A stretch of DNA of 64,000 bases from Bittarella massiliensis (ex Durand et al. 2017) (GCF_001486165.1 NZ_LN908976.1:164164-228163), one strand, 5' to 3'; shown: positions 17,094-24,770, numbered from the stretch's first letter. A program made the numbers and translations. Notes: generated by a model not told the origin, from the letters alone.

Positions 17094-17287
17094 AAGGCGC
17101 CGCGAGCCCCCGCGGGGTGCTTGACCTCCATGTTGTCGAGGGAGTAGCGGCAGCACTGGGAGACCAGCTCGTTGACCGAGATGCCGTTTTCTGAAGCGCA
17201 CTTTGCCAGCTCGTCCACCAGCTCTTTTTTCAGCCGGAAGGTCTTGCTGACATACTCCTCTTTTCTCACTTCAAACACCGCAATCAC
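17090..17287 (-). CDS. Ribbon-helix-helix DNA-binding protein
   Basis: 65 residues. The pattern KTFRLKKELVDELAKCASENGISVNELVSQCCRYSLD is the CopG/Arc ribbon-helix-helix fold: a short strand, then helix A, a GISVNE turn and helix B. Such proteins act as dimeric repressors and often as antitoxins. It is the first gene of a two-gene operon with an overlapping membrane-protein gene. Autorepression is likely. The divergent XRE genes start 186 bases away. Confidence 0.75.
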   Translation of the reverse strand: MIAVFEVRKEEYVSKTFRLKKELVDELAKCASENGISVNELVSQCCRYSLDNMEVKHPAGARGAL

Positions 17288-17344
17288 CGTCCATCTTCCT
17301 TACATCCATTGTAGTGTCTGTCGCACCCCCAATAAACACCTCAT

Positions 17345-17372
17345 TTTTGCACCCCTTTTCGGGGGTGCAAAA
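17345..17372. terminator. Perfect hairpin between the RHH and XRE genes
   Basis: TTTTGCACCCC and GGGGTGCAAAA around a short loop. A and T flanks on both sides would let it work in either direction. Confidence 0.55.
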
Positions 17373-17403
17373 CGAGAATAAAGGTTTCCAATTTTACTAT
17401 TTT

Positions 17404-17444
17404 ACTATCACAAGATAGTATCGCAAGCACTATTGTATGATAGT
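17404..17444. promoter_or_regulatory. Two ACTA-N8-TAGT operators upstream of the first XRE gene
   Basis: ACTATCACAAGATAGT (17404-17419) and ACTATTGTATGATAGT (17429-17444) have centres 25 bases apart. The same motif recurs before the second XRE gene at 17725. Confidence 0.7.
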
Positions 17445-17472
17445 AGATTAAGGTAGCCTTGAGGTGATTTTT

Positions 17473-17712
17473 ATGTCCTATCCAAGGCTCAAAGATTTGC
17501 GCGAAGATGCCGAGTTGACACAAAAGGAAATCGCGGCTGTGCTCGGCATCGACCAACGAGTTTATAGCAATTACGAAACTGGAAAAAGAGAAATTCCCAC
17601 TCGTTTTGTCATTCGATTGGCCAGTTATTACCATACTAGTACAGATTATATTCTCGGCCGTACAAATGAACCCAATCCCTACCCTCCTCTCCCACAAAGG
17701 AGAGACAGGTAA
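17473..17712 (+). CDS. XRE-family repressor, paralogue 1
   Basis: 79 residues from ATG 17473 (GAGGTG site at 17461). A helix-turn-helix of the Cro/C1 type: LKDLREDAELTQKEIAAVLGIDQRVYSNYETGKREIPTRFVIRLASYYHTSTDYILGRT. It is nearly identical to the second gene 80 bases downstream, with a short Pro-rich tail instead of an effector domain. The DNA is much lower in GC than the surroundings, which suggests transfer. Two upstream palindromes are probable autoregulatory operators. Confidence 0.9.
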   Translation: MSYPRLKDLREDAELTQKEIAAVLGIDQRVYSNYETGKREIPTRFVIRLASYYHTSTDYILGRTNEPNPYPPLPQRRDR

Positions 17713-17724
17713 TAACACAATATT

Positions 17725-17740
17725 ACTATCAATCGTTAGT
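17725..17740. promoter_or_regulatory. ACTA-N8-TAGT operator upstream of the second XRE gene
   Basis: ACTATCAATCGTTAGT, the same half-sites and spacing as at 17404 and 17429. Confidence 0.65.
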
Positions 17741-17792
17741 AAAGTCAATTGCTTTCAGATTTCACAGATAAACTTAGTCTTGAGGTGATTAA

Positions 17793-17996
17793 ATGCGATA
17801 CCCAAGACTAAAAGATTTGCGCGAAGATGCAGATTTGACACAAAAAGAGATTGCTGCCATCCTCGGCATCGACCAGCGCGTTTATAGCAATTACGAAACT
17901 GGAAAGCGCGAAATCCCCGTACGCCTTCTTGTCGCCCTCGCCGATTATTACCAAACGACTACTGACTTTATTCTAGGCCGCGATAAGAACTCTTGA
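17793..17996 (+). CDS. XRE-family repressor, paralogue 2
   Basis: 67 residues. The recognition helix (IDQRVYSNYETGKREIP) is identical to that of paralogue 1, so both should bind the same operators. The leader CTTGAGGTGATT is also conserved. Differences cluster in the C-terminal third (VRLLVALADYYQTTTDFILGRDKNS). Tandem duplication of a repressor with its operator is the simplest history. A role as a phage- or island-type switch is possible; no phage genes are adjacent. Confidence 0.9.
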   Translation: MRYPRLKDLREDADLTQKEIAAILGIDQRVYSNYETGKREIPVRLLVALADYYQTTTDFILGRDKNS

Positions 17997-18014
17997 GTCG
18001 CCTATCTGCCTTGC

Positions 18015-18170
18015 ATCCCGCCCCGCACCAGTGCGTGGATTGAAATTGCCGGGTCAAGGCGCAGTGCCGCGCCCGTGCAGGTCTCACCCCGCGCAAGGAC
18101 GTGGATTGAAATGCGGGGTCCAACAACTCGGCCAACTGGTCTCGCTGGTCGCCCCCCGCGCGGGGGACTG
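18015..18170 (+). CRISPR. Degenerate type I-C CRISPR relic
   Basis: Two 32-base repeats (18015-18046 and 18081-18112) share the GTGGATTGAAAT end and the CCCCGC core of type I-C repeats. A third, truncated repeat begins GTCGCCCCCCGCGCGGGG at 18148. They are separated by spacers of 34 and 35 bases, the usual type I-C size. Repeats differ from each other at several positions and there are no cas genes in the window, so the array is decayed. Minus-strand translation gives the well-known false peptides ISIHALVRG and FNPRPCAG. Confidence 0.8.
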
Positions 18171-18497
18171 CACCTGCGGCGGCGAGATTGGGAGCGGCCT
18201 TGTGCTGGGGGAAGTGCATGTTCCCATTCCGCCGGGCAGACCGGCCGCATCTGCACCCCCTTCCCCCACACGCAGGCCGCCTTTCCCGGTGAACACGGCA
18301 ACTGCAAGCACTGCCGGGCAGAGCAGTCACCGGTTTTGGAAGGACCGCGGGGTCGGCGGCGCGCAGTGCAAAAAGCGCATCAGCCCCTCCTCGGCAATCA
18401 CAGCTGCGGGCATCCCGCTGACTCCCCCGCCCGATTGGAAGCATTCGCTTCCCCCCAAAAAACGAGGAGACCCGCTGACCGGCAGAGGAGGTACAAG
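18171..18497. other. Intergenic stretch after the CRISPR relic
   Basis: No gene can be supported. Open frames lack ribosome binding sites. It may hold further unrecognisable remains of the array or of lost cas genes. Confidence 0.4.
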
Positions 18498-18698
18498 GTG
18501 GATTTTTCAAGAGAAGAGTTGACGGAAGCCAAGCGACAAATCGATTCGACCCTGCACAAGTTGCGGGAGACGGTGAAAACGCTGGCCGCAAAGGAGCGCC
18601 CCGAGCGGTACCGCTCGCAGCTCACTCTGGCCACCCGGCGCATTCGCGCCTTTGAGATCGCCGGCTGCCTGATTGAGGAGCGGCTGTTGGAGAAGTAG
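18498..18698 (+). CDS. Small helical protein of unknown function
   Basis: 66 residues from GTG 18498, six bases after AGGAGGT. Entirely helical and charged (EELTEAKRQIDSTLHKLRETVKTLAAKERPERYRSQLTLATRRIRAFEIAGCLIEERLLEK), with a heptad-like pattern suggesting a coiled-coil hairpin. No family recognised. The next gene starts 31 bases downstream, so they may be co-transcribed. Confidence 0.65.
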   Translation: MDFSREELTEAKRQIDSTLHKLRETVKTLAAKERPERYRSQLTLATRRIRAFEIAGCLIEERLLEK

Positions 18699-18729
18699 CC
18701 CCGGCAGACGGGGAGAGGGAGAGACCGGC

Positions 18730-19143
18730 ATGGAAAAAATCGTCAATTATCTGGACATCCCCCAACCGCACAGGGACGCCGTCTTGGAGCGGCTGCCGCG
18801 GCTCGGCTTCTGCCCCGCCAAAGGGGGGCAGGCGGCCCTGCGGCGGGAGATGGACCGCTCGCAGAGGGGGAAGCTGCCCCAGTTTGGCTTTGTCTTTCGC
18901 GGCGAAGAGCTGGTGGGCTACCTGTTTTTGACGGCAAAGCCGGAAAAGCCCGCCGCCGCGCTCCCCTGGTGGGCGGTGGGAAATGCCGACGAGCTGCCGC
19001 TGGAGACCGCCGTCCGGCTGCTGGAATGGGGCATCGCCCTCGCGTCTGACTGTGGCTGCCCGGCGCTGGCCCGGCTGCTGCAGGCCAACTTGAACGACCA
19101 AAAACAGGGCGCAGGCCGCAGGCGGCCGGAGGACTGCCGCTGA
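18730..19143 (+). CDS. Hypothetical protein
   Basis: 137 residues from ATG 18730. The protein looks globular and soluble: MEKIVNYLDIPQPHRDAVLERL, an FGFVFRGEELVGYLFLTAKPEK strand region, then two helices (LETAVRLLEWGIALASDCGCPALARLLQANLND). A segment LGFCPAKGGQAALRREMDRSQRGKLPQ precedes the strands. Distant similarity to GNAT-type acyltransferases is conceivable from the strand-loop-strand section, but I cannot support it. Between the small helical gene and a VOC gene, probably one operon. Confidence 0.65.
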   Translation: MEKIVNYLDIPQPHRDAVLERLPRLGFCPAKGGQAALRREMDRSQRGKLPQFGFVFRGEELVGYLFLTAKPEKPAAALPWWAVGNADELPLETAVRLLEWGIALASDCGCPALARLLQANLNDQKQGAGRRRPEDCR

Positions 19144-19175
19144 CGCCTCTCAGTGAATTGAAAGGGACTGTTTAC

Positions 19176-19601
19176 ATGGACAACAAGCCGACGATCAAGA
19201 TGTACGCCTTTACCATAGACTGTCAGGACCCCGCCGCCCTGGCGGCATTTTACACCCGGCTGCTGGGGTGGGAGCTCTTTTTCTCCAACGAGGATTGGGC
19301 CTGCATCGGCCCTGCGGGCGCCGAGCAGGGGGCCTATCCCGGCATCACCTTTCAGCAAAACCCCGCCTATCTGCCGCCGGTCTGGCCGGAGGAACCGGCG
19401 GCCCAACAGCAGATGGCCCACCTGGATTTTGCCGTGGACGACCTGGAGAGCGCGGTCGAATACGCCCTTCGCTGCGGCGCGACCGAGGCGGCCGAGCAGT
19501 TCTCCGACGGCTGGCGGGTGATGTTCGACCCCGCCGGGCACCCCTTCTGCCTCTGCGCCATGAAGCCGGTCATCGAGAGCGAGCACTTCGCCCTGCTGTA
19601 A
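19176..19601 (+). CDS. VOC-family (glyoxalase-like) protein
   Basis: 141 residues from ATG 19176 behind AAAGGGA; a TTG at 19158 is a weaker start. Two beta-alpha-beta-beta-beta modules of the vicinal oxygen chelate fold: YAFTIDCQDPAALAAFYTRLLGWELFF in the first and MAHLDFAVDDLESAVEYALRCGATEA in the second, ending GWRVMFDPAGHPFCLC. The second-module metal residues (His in MAHLDF, Asp/Glu region in FDPAGHPF) are compatible with the Glyoxalase_6 group. Substrate unknown. Confidence 0.85.
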   Translation: MDNKPTIKMYAFTIDCQDPAALAAFYTRLLGWELFFSNEDWACIGPAGAEQGAYPGITFQQNPAYLPPVWPEEPAAQQQMAHLDFAVDDLESAVEYALRCGATEAAEQFSDGWRVMFDPAGHPFCLCAMKPVIESEHFALL

Positions 19602-19618
19602 ATGGGTTTCCCCGTACC

Positions 19619-19656
19619 GAAAAGAGCCCTCTCCCGTCCTGGAGAGGGCTCTTTTG
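19619..19656 (+). terminator. Terminator after the VOC gene
   Basis: AAAAGAGCCCTCTCC-cgtcc-GGAGAGGGCTCTTTT, nearly perfect. The stretch 19657-19945 that follows holds no recognisable gene. Confidence 0.85.
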
Positions 19657-19945
19657 TGTGAAGGGGAACGCCTGCCCGCGCCCCTTCCCTCCGGCTTCAA
19701 ACCGGGGCCAGGAGAGGGGGGACAAAGCGGCTGTCCTGGAAAGGGACTTCCCGCCGGTTTGCCCTTCCCCCCGGTAAAACGGGCATTCTTGGCCATAGAT
19801 GAGCTGTTCCCCTGAAAAAAGGGCAGCCGGGCGGTCCCTTCCCCTCTTTAAGGAGAAGATGCTTAAACCAATGGGGGGCCACCCAACGGCGGAAAGACCC
19901 GTCCTCTACTCCCTGCCAAGATTCAAAAAAGGAGGGTGCAGTGCT

Positions 19946-20452
19946 TTACCTCCTCGCCTGCTCCCTGGCAAAGGCCGCGGCCGCGGCCAGGTCGGCGGCG
20001 CTGGGGTGGGCAAGGGCCGCATCGAAGTTGGCGAGCATCCCCTCGGTCTTTGGATTGCCGGGGTTTTCGGCCTGCATCTGCTCGTACCGGCGGCGCACCG
20101 AGAGGGGCATCCTCCCCTGGCAGAAAAAGTGCCCGGTGAGACGGCAGCCGCCGGGCAGATGGGCGGCAAAGCGGGCGGCCAACTGGTCAAAGTAGGCGTC
20201 GGAGCCGCCAAACCCGGCGGTGCCGAACAGGGCCACCCGCTGGTCGGACAACCCCTCCAAAAAGGCGGCCACCTCGGGGGCGCAGTCCCCCTTGTCGGCC
20301 CAGGAGCCGACAAACAGCAGCTCAGCCCCGGCCGCCGCGGGGGACGGCGGGCCAAAGGAAAGGCAGCCGTCGGCGGGCAGAGCGTCGCGGATTGCCTCGG
20401 CCACCCGGCGGGTGTTGCCGGTCCGGCTGGTAAAAACGACGGCGTAAGTCAT
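19946..20452 (-). CDS. Flavodoxin-family protein (Flavodoxin_3/BilS-like)
   Basis: 168 residues from ATG 20452 behind GGAGGAGG. The FMN phosphate loop is SRTGNTRRVAEAI; later segments are FVGSWADKGDCAPEVAAFLEGL, VALFGTAGFGGSDAYF and a distinctive C-terminal FCQGRMPLSVRRRYEQMQAENPGNPKTEGMLANFDAALAHPSAADL. That tail resembles the Flavodoxin_3 group, which includes BilS of gut bilirubin-reducing bacteria. No bilirubin reductase gene is in the window, so only an electron-transfer flavodoxin role is supported. First of three flavodoxin genes in this cluster. Confidence 0.85.
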   Translation of the reverse strand: MTYAVVFTSRTGNTRRVAEAIRDALPADGCLSFGPPSPAAAGAELLFVGSWADKGDCAPEVAAFLEGLSDQRVALFGTAGFGGSDAYFDQLAARFAAHLPGGCRLTGHFFCQGRMPLSVRRRYEQMQAENPGNPKTEGMLANFDAALAHPSAADLAAAAAFAREQARR

Positions 20453-20605
20453 CAAAATTCCTCCTCCCGAAAAGGGACTCTTTTCCCCCATTATGGCCCC
20501 TTTTCGGCGGGATACAAGGGCATTTTATAAAGATTTTTGTTGTATTTTATGAATATAAAACTATTTGTATAATTCGATGGGCATTTTCCGGCACCTATTG
20601 GCGAA

Positions 20606-20646
20606 TGCAGAAGAAGAGAGGGGACGGGTGCCCCCTCTCTTTTCTG
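20606..20646. terminator. Bidirectional terminator between flavodoxin genes
   Basis: AGAGAGGGG-acgggtg-CCCCCTCTCT with A and T flanks. It closes the minus-strand flavodoxin/AKR operon. The AT-rich 20500-20590 next to it is the probable promoter region of the gene at 20452. Confidence 0.7.
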
Positions 20647-20734
20647 CCGGTGAGCTGTTCAAATGCCCGCCAAAAGCAGGCGGTGTTCCCGCTGGGCGGA
20701 CGGCCGCCGCCAACAGGTGAAAAGAGGGATCCCT

Positions 20735-21214
20735 TTACAGCCCCAACCCATCGACCCAGGCCCTTAACTCCGCCGACGACGCGCCGGCGCGAAAGCACCT
20801 GCCCTCCCGCAGGTCGGCCCCGCGGCAGGAGCCCTGCAGCCCCTGGTTGGTGCGGCCCATCCCGCTGCCGCCGGAGGTGGCGAAGGGGACGATCACCTTG
20901 CCGTCCAGGCGGTAACTCTCCAAAAAGGTGTTGATGATGGTCGGCGCCAGGTACCACCAGATGGGGAACCCCAGGTAAATCACGCCGTACTCCTCCATCC
21001 CCTCCACCCGGCCGGTGATGGCCGGGCGGGAAGAGGGGTCTCTCATCTCCACGCTGCTGCGGCTATTTTTGTCCGTCCAGTCCAGATCCGCCGGGGTGTA
21101 GGGCCGCTCCGGGCAAATTTCATACAGGTCCGCCCCCACGGTGGAGGCCAGTGTCTTTGCCAATTTTGCGGTGGTCTTGCTGGCGCTGAAATACGCCACC
21201 AGTTGTCTGCTCAT
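20735..21214 (-). CDS. Cytoplasmic flavodoxin
   Basis: 159 residues, no signal peptide. The FMN loop is AYFSASKTTAKLAKTLA, and there is a DLYEICPERPYTPADLDW segment and IYLGFPIWWYLAPTIINTFLESY. These are the signatures of the flavodoxin_4 group of Firmicutes, often found with aldo/keto reductases. Close paralogue of the lipoprotein flavodoxin 20 bases upstream. Likely electron carrier or quinone/aldehyde stress reductase partner. Part of the minus-strand operon that begins at 23594. Confidence 0.88.
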   Translation of the reverse strand: MSRQLVAYFSASKTTAKLAKTLASTVGADLYEICPERPYTPADLDWTDKNSRSSVEMRDPSSRPAITGRVEGMEEYGVIYLGFPIWWYLAPTIINTFLESYRLDGKVIVPFATSGGSGMGRTNQGLQGSCRGADLREGRCFRAGASSAELRAWVDGLGL

Positions 21215-21234
21215 CCCGTCCATCTCCTCCTTCA

Positions 21235-21870
21235 TCACTGTTCTGCCCGCGGCGGCAGTTCCAGGTCGCCGACCCACTGGGCCATCTCCTCATAGGAGGT
21301 GCCGCCGGCAAACCGCCGGCCGGTAAGCCAGGTGACCCCTTCCCCACAGAGGGGGTGCAGCTGCTCGGCGCTGGAGCCGATGTCGCTGCTGCCGGAGGTG
21401 CAAAAGGGCACCACCGTCTTGCCGCCAAAGTCGTAGCTCTCCAAAAAGGTGCTGACGATCCGGGGGGCCTGGCCCCACCAGATCGGGTAGCCCAAAAGGA
21501 CGACGTCGTACCCCTCCATCCCCTCCATCCGGGCGGCGATGGCCGGGCGGGCGGCGGCGTCTCCCATCTCGACGCTGGCGCGGCTGCCGCCGTCGCTGTA
21601 ATTCAGGTCGTCGGCCGTGTAGGGGATTTCCGGCTCGATTTCATAGAGGTCTGCGCCCAGGGCCTGTGCCGCATAGCGGGCCAGGGTCTCGGTGTTCCCC
21701 GTGGCCGAAAAATAGGCCACCAGCACCCGTTGCGGCCTTTCCCCGCTCTCTCCCGTCGGGGCCGACTGGCTGGGCGAGGGGTCGGACTGGCCCCCGTTTG
21801 CCGGCGCGCCGCAGCCCGCCAGGCAGCAGAGCGCCAGCACCAGTGTCAGCAAAAAGGACGATCGCTTCAT
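21235..21870 (-). CDS. Exported lipoprotein flavodoxin
   Basis: 211 residues. A lipoprotein signal peptide (MKRSSFLLTLVLALCCLAGC, lipid attachment at the Cys of LAGC) is followed by a Ser/Pro/Gly-rich linker. A full flavodoxin domain comes next, with AYFSATGNTETLARYAAQALGADLYEI, DLNYSDGGSRASVEM and VLLGYPIWWGQAPRIVSTFLESY. A membrane-tethered extracellular flavodoxin is unusual but recurs in gut Clostridia. It may take part in extracellular electron transfer (inference). Flanked by a cytoplasmic flavodoxin and an aldo/keto reductase in the same operon. Confidence 0.9.
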   Translation of the reverse strand: MKRSSFLLTLVLALCCLAGCGAPANGGQSDPSPSQSAPTGESGERPQRVLVAYFSATGNTETLARYAAQALGADLYEIEPEIPYTADDLNYSDGGSRASVEMGDAAARPAIAARMEGMEGYDVVLLGYPIWWGQAPRIVSTFLESYDFGGKTVVPFCTSGSSDIGSSAEQLHPLCGEGVTWLTGRRFAGGTSYEEMAQWVGDLELPPRAEQ

Positions 21871-21942
21871 CTTTGATTCCTCCCAAAGGTCCGCGCGCGC
21901 TGCGCGGGCCGGTCTCTGTTTTGTCCGGGGCCGTCGGCCCCT

Positions 21943-22812
21943 TTACAGGCTGGTCAGCACCGGGTTTCGCAGATAGTCGTACACCCGCTTCACCTCGCTG
22001 GGCTCCCTGGGGTCCAGCAGGGTGGGGCGGCCCCTGTCCAGGGCGGCGATTTGGGCCATCTCCCCCTCGTCCAGCGCAAAGTCCCAGACGGCCAGGTTTT
22101 CCGCCATCCGCTCCCGGTGCACCGATTTGGGAATGACCGCCACCCCCTGTTGCAGGTCCCAGCGCAAAATCACCTGGGCGGGGGTCTTGCCGTGCCGCCG
22201 GGCGATGGCCGCCAGCACCGGCTCGGCGAACATCCCCTTCAGCCCCTCTGCGAAAGGGGCCCACCCCTGTGGCTGGACGCCCAGTTCCCCCATCAGGGCC
22301 AGCTCCTCCCCCCTTTGAAAGTGGGGGTGCCGCTCGATTTGGTTGACCTGGGGGGCGATTTCGGCGCTGTAACACAGGTCCAGCAGCCGGTCGGGGAGGA
22401 AGTTGCACACCCCGATGGCCCGCACCCGGCCCGCCCGATACAATTCCTCCATGGCCCGCCAACTGCCGTAGTAGTCGCCAAAGGGCATGTGCACCAGGTA
22501 CAGATCCAGGTAGTCGAGCCCCAGGTTTTGCAGGGACTCGTCGAAGGCCCGCATCGTCTGCCGGTACCCCATCTGCTGGATGTAGGCCTTGGTGGTGACA
22601 AACAGCTCCTCCCGCGGGAGGCCGCAGCGGGCGATGGCCCGTCCCACCGCCGCCTCGTTGCCATAGGAGCTGGCCGTGTCGATGAGCCGGTAGCCCACCG
22701 AGACGGCGTCCAAAACGGCCCGTTCACAGGCTGCCGGGTCTGTGATTTGGAATACCCCAAAGCCCACCATGGGCATCTCCACCCCGTTTGGCAGCCGCAC
22801 CCTCTCTGTCAT
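21943..22812 (-). CDS. Aldo/keto reductase
   Basis: 289 residues, a TIM-barrel NADPH oxidoreductase. The catalytic tetrad is visible: Asp and Tyr in LIDTASSYGNE, Lys in VTTKAYIQ, His in LYLVHMPF. The C-terminal cofactor loop is VIPKSVHRERMAENLAVWDF. Reduces aldehydes or ketones; the substrate cannot be deduced. It lies in an operon with two flavodoxins and a lipoprotein, divergent from a LysR gene, a layout suggesting electrophile or quinone stress response. Confidence 0.93.
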   Translation of the reverse strand: MTERVRLPNGVEMPMVGFGVFQITDPAACERAVLDAVSVGYRLIDTASSYGNEAAVGRAIARCGLPREELFVTTKAYIQQMGYRQTMRAFDESLQNLGLDYLDLYLVHMPFGDYYGSWRAMEELYRAGRVRAIGVCNFLPDRLLDLCYSAEIAPQVNQIERHPHFQRGEELALMGELGVQPQGWAPFAEGLKGMFAEPVLAAIARRHGKTPAQVILRWDLQQGVAVIPKSVHRERMAENLAVWDFALDEGEMAQIAALDRGRPTLLDPREPSEVKRVYDYLRNPVLTSL

Positions 22813-22813
22813 C

Positions 22814-23329
22814 TCAGCGCTCCCCCCTCTCCTCGCCCCACACCGAAATGGTGACGGAGCCGCTCAAGGTCTCGATGTCCCCTTCCCCGGAGACGGCCCG
22901 CCCCAGTTCATAGAGCTGGCCGCTCCCGTCAAAGGGGCCGTAAAACAGCACCACGTCCCCCCAGGGCGCGTAGTAGGCCAGCACCCCCCGCCCGCCTTCG
23001 GCCAGGGGGGCGTCCGCCACCTCCAACTCCTGGGGCGGGTAGAATATCTTCTCGTTGGTGCTGAAGTCCTCCACCTCCACCGTCAGAGGAAGCTGGTCGC
23101 AAAGGCCCTGGGCCGCCGCGCTCCGGCCGAGCTCGTAGACGATTTCGCACCCGTCTGCGCGAACGGCGATTCTGGTGGGCTGCTCCTCCCCTTCGGCCTG
23201 CGGGGCGGTTTCCGCCGACGGCGCGCCCGCCGGGGGCAGGCTCTCTGCCGCCGGTGCATGCGGGTCTGTCCCGCACCCCACCAGGCAGCAGAGCGCTAAA
23301 ACGGCGGCCAATAGATGCGCTCTCTTCAC
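22814..23329 (-). CDS. Lipoprotein with cyclophilin-like domain
   Basis: 171 residues. A lipoprotein signal (MKRAHLLAAVLALCCLVGC, lipobox LVGC) and a Pro/Ala-rich linker precede a C-terminal beta domain. The domain has the form of the Cyclophil_like family: strands TVEVEDFSTNEKIFYPPQELEV, then GVLAYYAPWGDVVLFYGPFDGSGQLYELGRAV. Members are often encoded beside flavodoxins and aldo/keto reductases, as here. Function unknown. Stop and next start are one base apart. Confidence 0.8.
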   Translation of the reverse strand: MKRAHLLAAVLALCCLVGCGTDPHAPAAESLPPAGAPSAETAPQAEGEEQPTRIAVRADGCEIVYELGRSAAAQGLCDQLPLTVEVEDFSTNEKIFYPPQELEVADAPLAEGGRGVLAYYAPWGDVVLFYGPFDGSGQLYELGRAVSGEGDIETLSGSVTISVWGEERGER

Positions 23330-23366
23330 GATTGCTCGCTCCCTTCTTCCGTTTGGCCGGGCGCTC

Positions 23367-23594
23367 TCACCGCTGCCGGCCGGACGCCCGCTCCACCGCG
23401 CGGATCAGATAGTCCACCGCGTCCACCTTTCGCTGCACCGCGTGCAGGTCGTCCATCAAAGCCCTTCGCTGCCGGTAGAGCAGCGGCAGCCGGTCGGTGG
23501 CGCAGCGCAGGTACTGCCGCCGCGCCTCCCCCGGAAAGCCGCAGTCCAAAAGGCAGCGCTCGGTGTCGGCGGCGGAGGATGTTTTTCTCTCCAT
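23367..23594 (-). CDS. Small helical protein, first gene of the redox operon
   Basis: 75 residues from ATG 23594 (GGAGAGGAG upstream). Pattern CLLDCGFPGEARRQYLRCATDRLPLLYRQRRALMDDLHAVQRKVDAVDYLIRAVERA: two long helices ending in the DAVDYLI motif seen at the end of MerR-type and related small proteins. No DNA-binding domain is present. Three Cys in the N-terminal half could be redox-active (inference). Position suggests it belongs to the LysR regulon. Confidence 0.65.
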   Translation of the reverse strand: MERKTSSAADTERCLLDCGFPGEARRQYLRCATDRLPLLYRQRRALMDDLHAVQRKVDAVDYLIRAVERASGRQR

Positions 23595-23673
23595 CTCCTC
23601 TCCCTCCCTCTGCCAACAGGATACACGGGCCGGCACAAAATAGCAAACAGTTGTTGTGCATCATTTACCATCG

Positions 23674-23702
23674 TTGACAGGAATGGTATTGCGGGGTATC
23701 AT
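23674..23702 (+). promoter_or_regulatory. Promoter of the LysR gene
   Basis: TTGACA (23674-23679), 17-base spacer, TATCAT (23697-23702), in the divergent 145-base region that must also hold the promoter of the redox operon. Confidence 0.72.
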
Positions 23703-23739
23703 AAGGGCGAAACGACCTGTACAGGGAGGCGAGTGAAAG

Positions 23740-24618
23740 ATGATCGAGACCAGACTGCTGCACTACTTTCTGGCCATCGCCAGGGAGCAAAACATCACCC
23801 GGGCGGCCGAGACGCTGCACCTCACCCAGTCCACCCTCTCCAAACAGATGATGGACCTGGAGCGGCAGTTGGGCAAACAGCTCTTTATTCGGGGGAAGCG
23901 GCGGCTGACCCTGACGGAGGAGGGCAACTTTCTCCGCAACAAGGCGCAGGAGATCTTGGAGCTGATCGGCAGCACCGAGTCGGCCTTTCACACCGAGGGG
24001 GAGATCTTGAGTGGGGACATCACCATCGGCTGCGGCGAGACCGCGGCGATGGACCGGATCGCCGCGGTCTACCAGACCTTTCACCGGCAGCACCCGGAGG
24101 TGCGGCTGCACACCTTCAGCGGCGACGCCGACTCGGTTTTGGAGCGGCTGGACAAGGGGCTGGTGGACATGGGGCTGCTTCTGGGCCCCATCCGCCAGGA
24201 GCGCTTTGACTACCTGAACATCCACCAAAAGGACACCTTTGGCCTGCTGATGCCGCGGGACTGTCCCCTGGCCAAACAGGATGCCATCGGAGTGGAACAG
24301 CTTGGCTCTCTGCCGCTGATCTTGGCCGAACAGACCTTTTCCGGCCGCCAGGACCTGGACTGGTTCGGGGTGGACAGCGCCGCCCTTCAGGTCGTCGCCA
24401 CCTACAACCTCATCTACAACGCCACCTTCTTGGTGGAGCGGGGGATCGGCTACGCCCTCTGTCTGGAGGGGCTGGTGAACACCCAGGGGCGCGACCTGGC
24501 CTTTCGCCCCATCGAGCCGGAACTGTCGGTGGGGCTGTACATCGCCACCAAGAAATATCAGACCTTCTCCCCCGCCGTCAAGGCCTTTCTGGAGCAGATC
24601 CGGGAATGGGCGCGGTAG
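23740..24618 (+). CDS. LysR-family regulator
   Basis: 292 residues. The N-terminal winged helix reads LLHYFLAIAREQNITRAAETLHLTQSTLSKQMMDLERQLGKQLF, the classic LysR signature. An effector domain (about residues 90-290) follows. It is transcribed away from the flavodoxin/AKR operon, with a shared 145-base control region. LysR proteins usually activate the divergent operon and repress themselves, so it is the likely redox-cluster regulator. The inducer is unknown. Confidence 0.93.
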   Translation: MIETRLLHYFLAIAREQNITRAAETLHLTQSTLSKQMMDLERQLGKQLFIRGKRRLTLTEEGNFLRNKAQEILELIGSTESAFHTEGEILSGDITIGCGETAAMDRIAAVYQTFHRQHPEVRLHTFSGDADSVLERLDKGLVDMGLLLGPIRQERFDYLNIHQKDTFGLLMPRDCPLAKQDAIGVEQLGSLPLILAEQTFSGRQDLDWFGVDSAALQVVATYNLIYNATFLVERGIGYALCLEGLVNTQGRDLAFRPIEPELSVGLYIATKKYQTFSPAVKAFLEQIREWAR

Positions 24619-24727
24619 GGCTTTTTGTTGGGGAGATAAGGGGCCAGGGGGAGAGAGGCGGCCGAAGGCGCCCTTCTCGCCCGCCTACTGCGGGCCGTCC
24701 TGCGGCTTTGCGCGCCAATTGCCGGGT

Positions 24728-24770
24728 GGACAAAAAAGGGGGATGCCGGTCGGCATCCCCTCTTGTTTTC
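24728..24770 (+). terminator. Terminator after the LysR gene
   Basis: GGGGATGCCG-gt-CGGCATCCCC followed by TCTTGTTTT. The rest of 24619-25042 has no recognisable gene. Confidence 0.8.

Noticed and set aside
18002..18591. Minus-strand frames containing ISIHALVRG and FNPRPCAG
   Set aside because: These peptides are translations of CRISPR repeats, not proteins.
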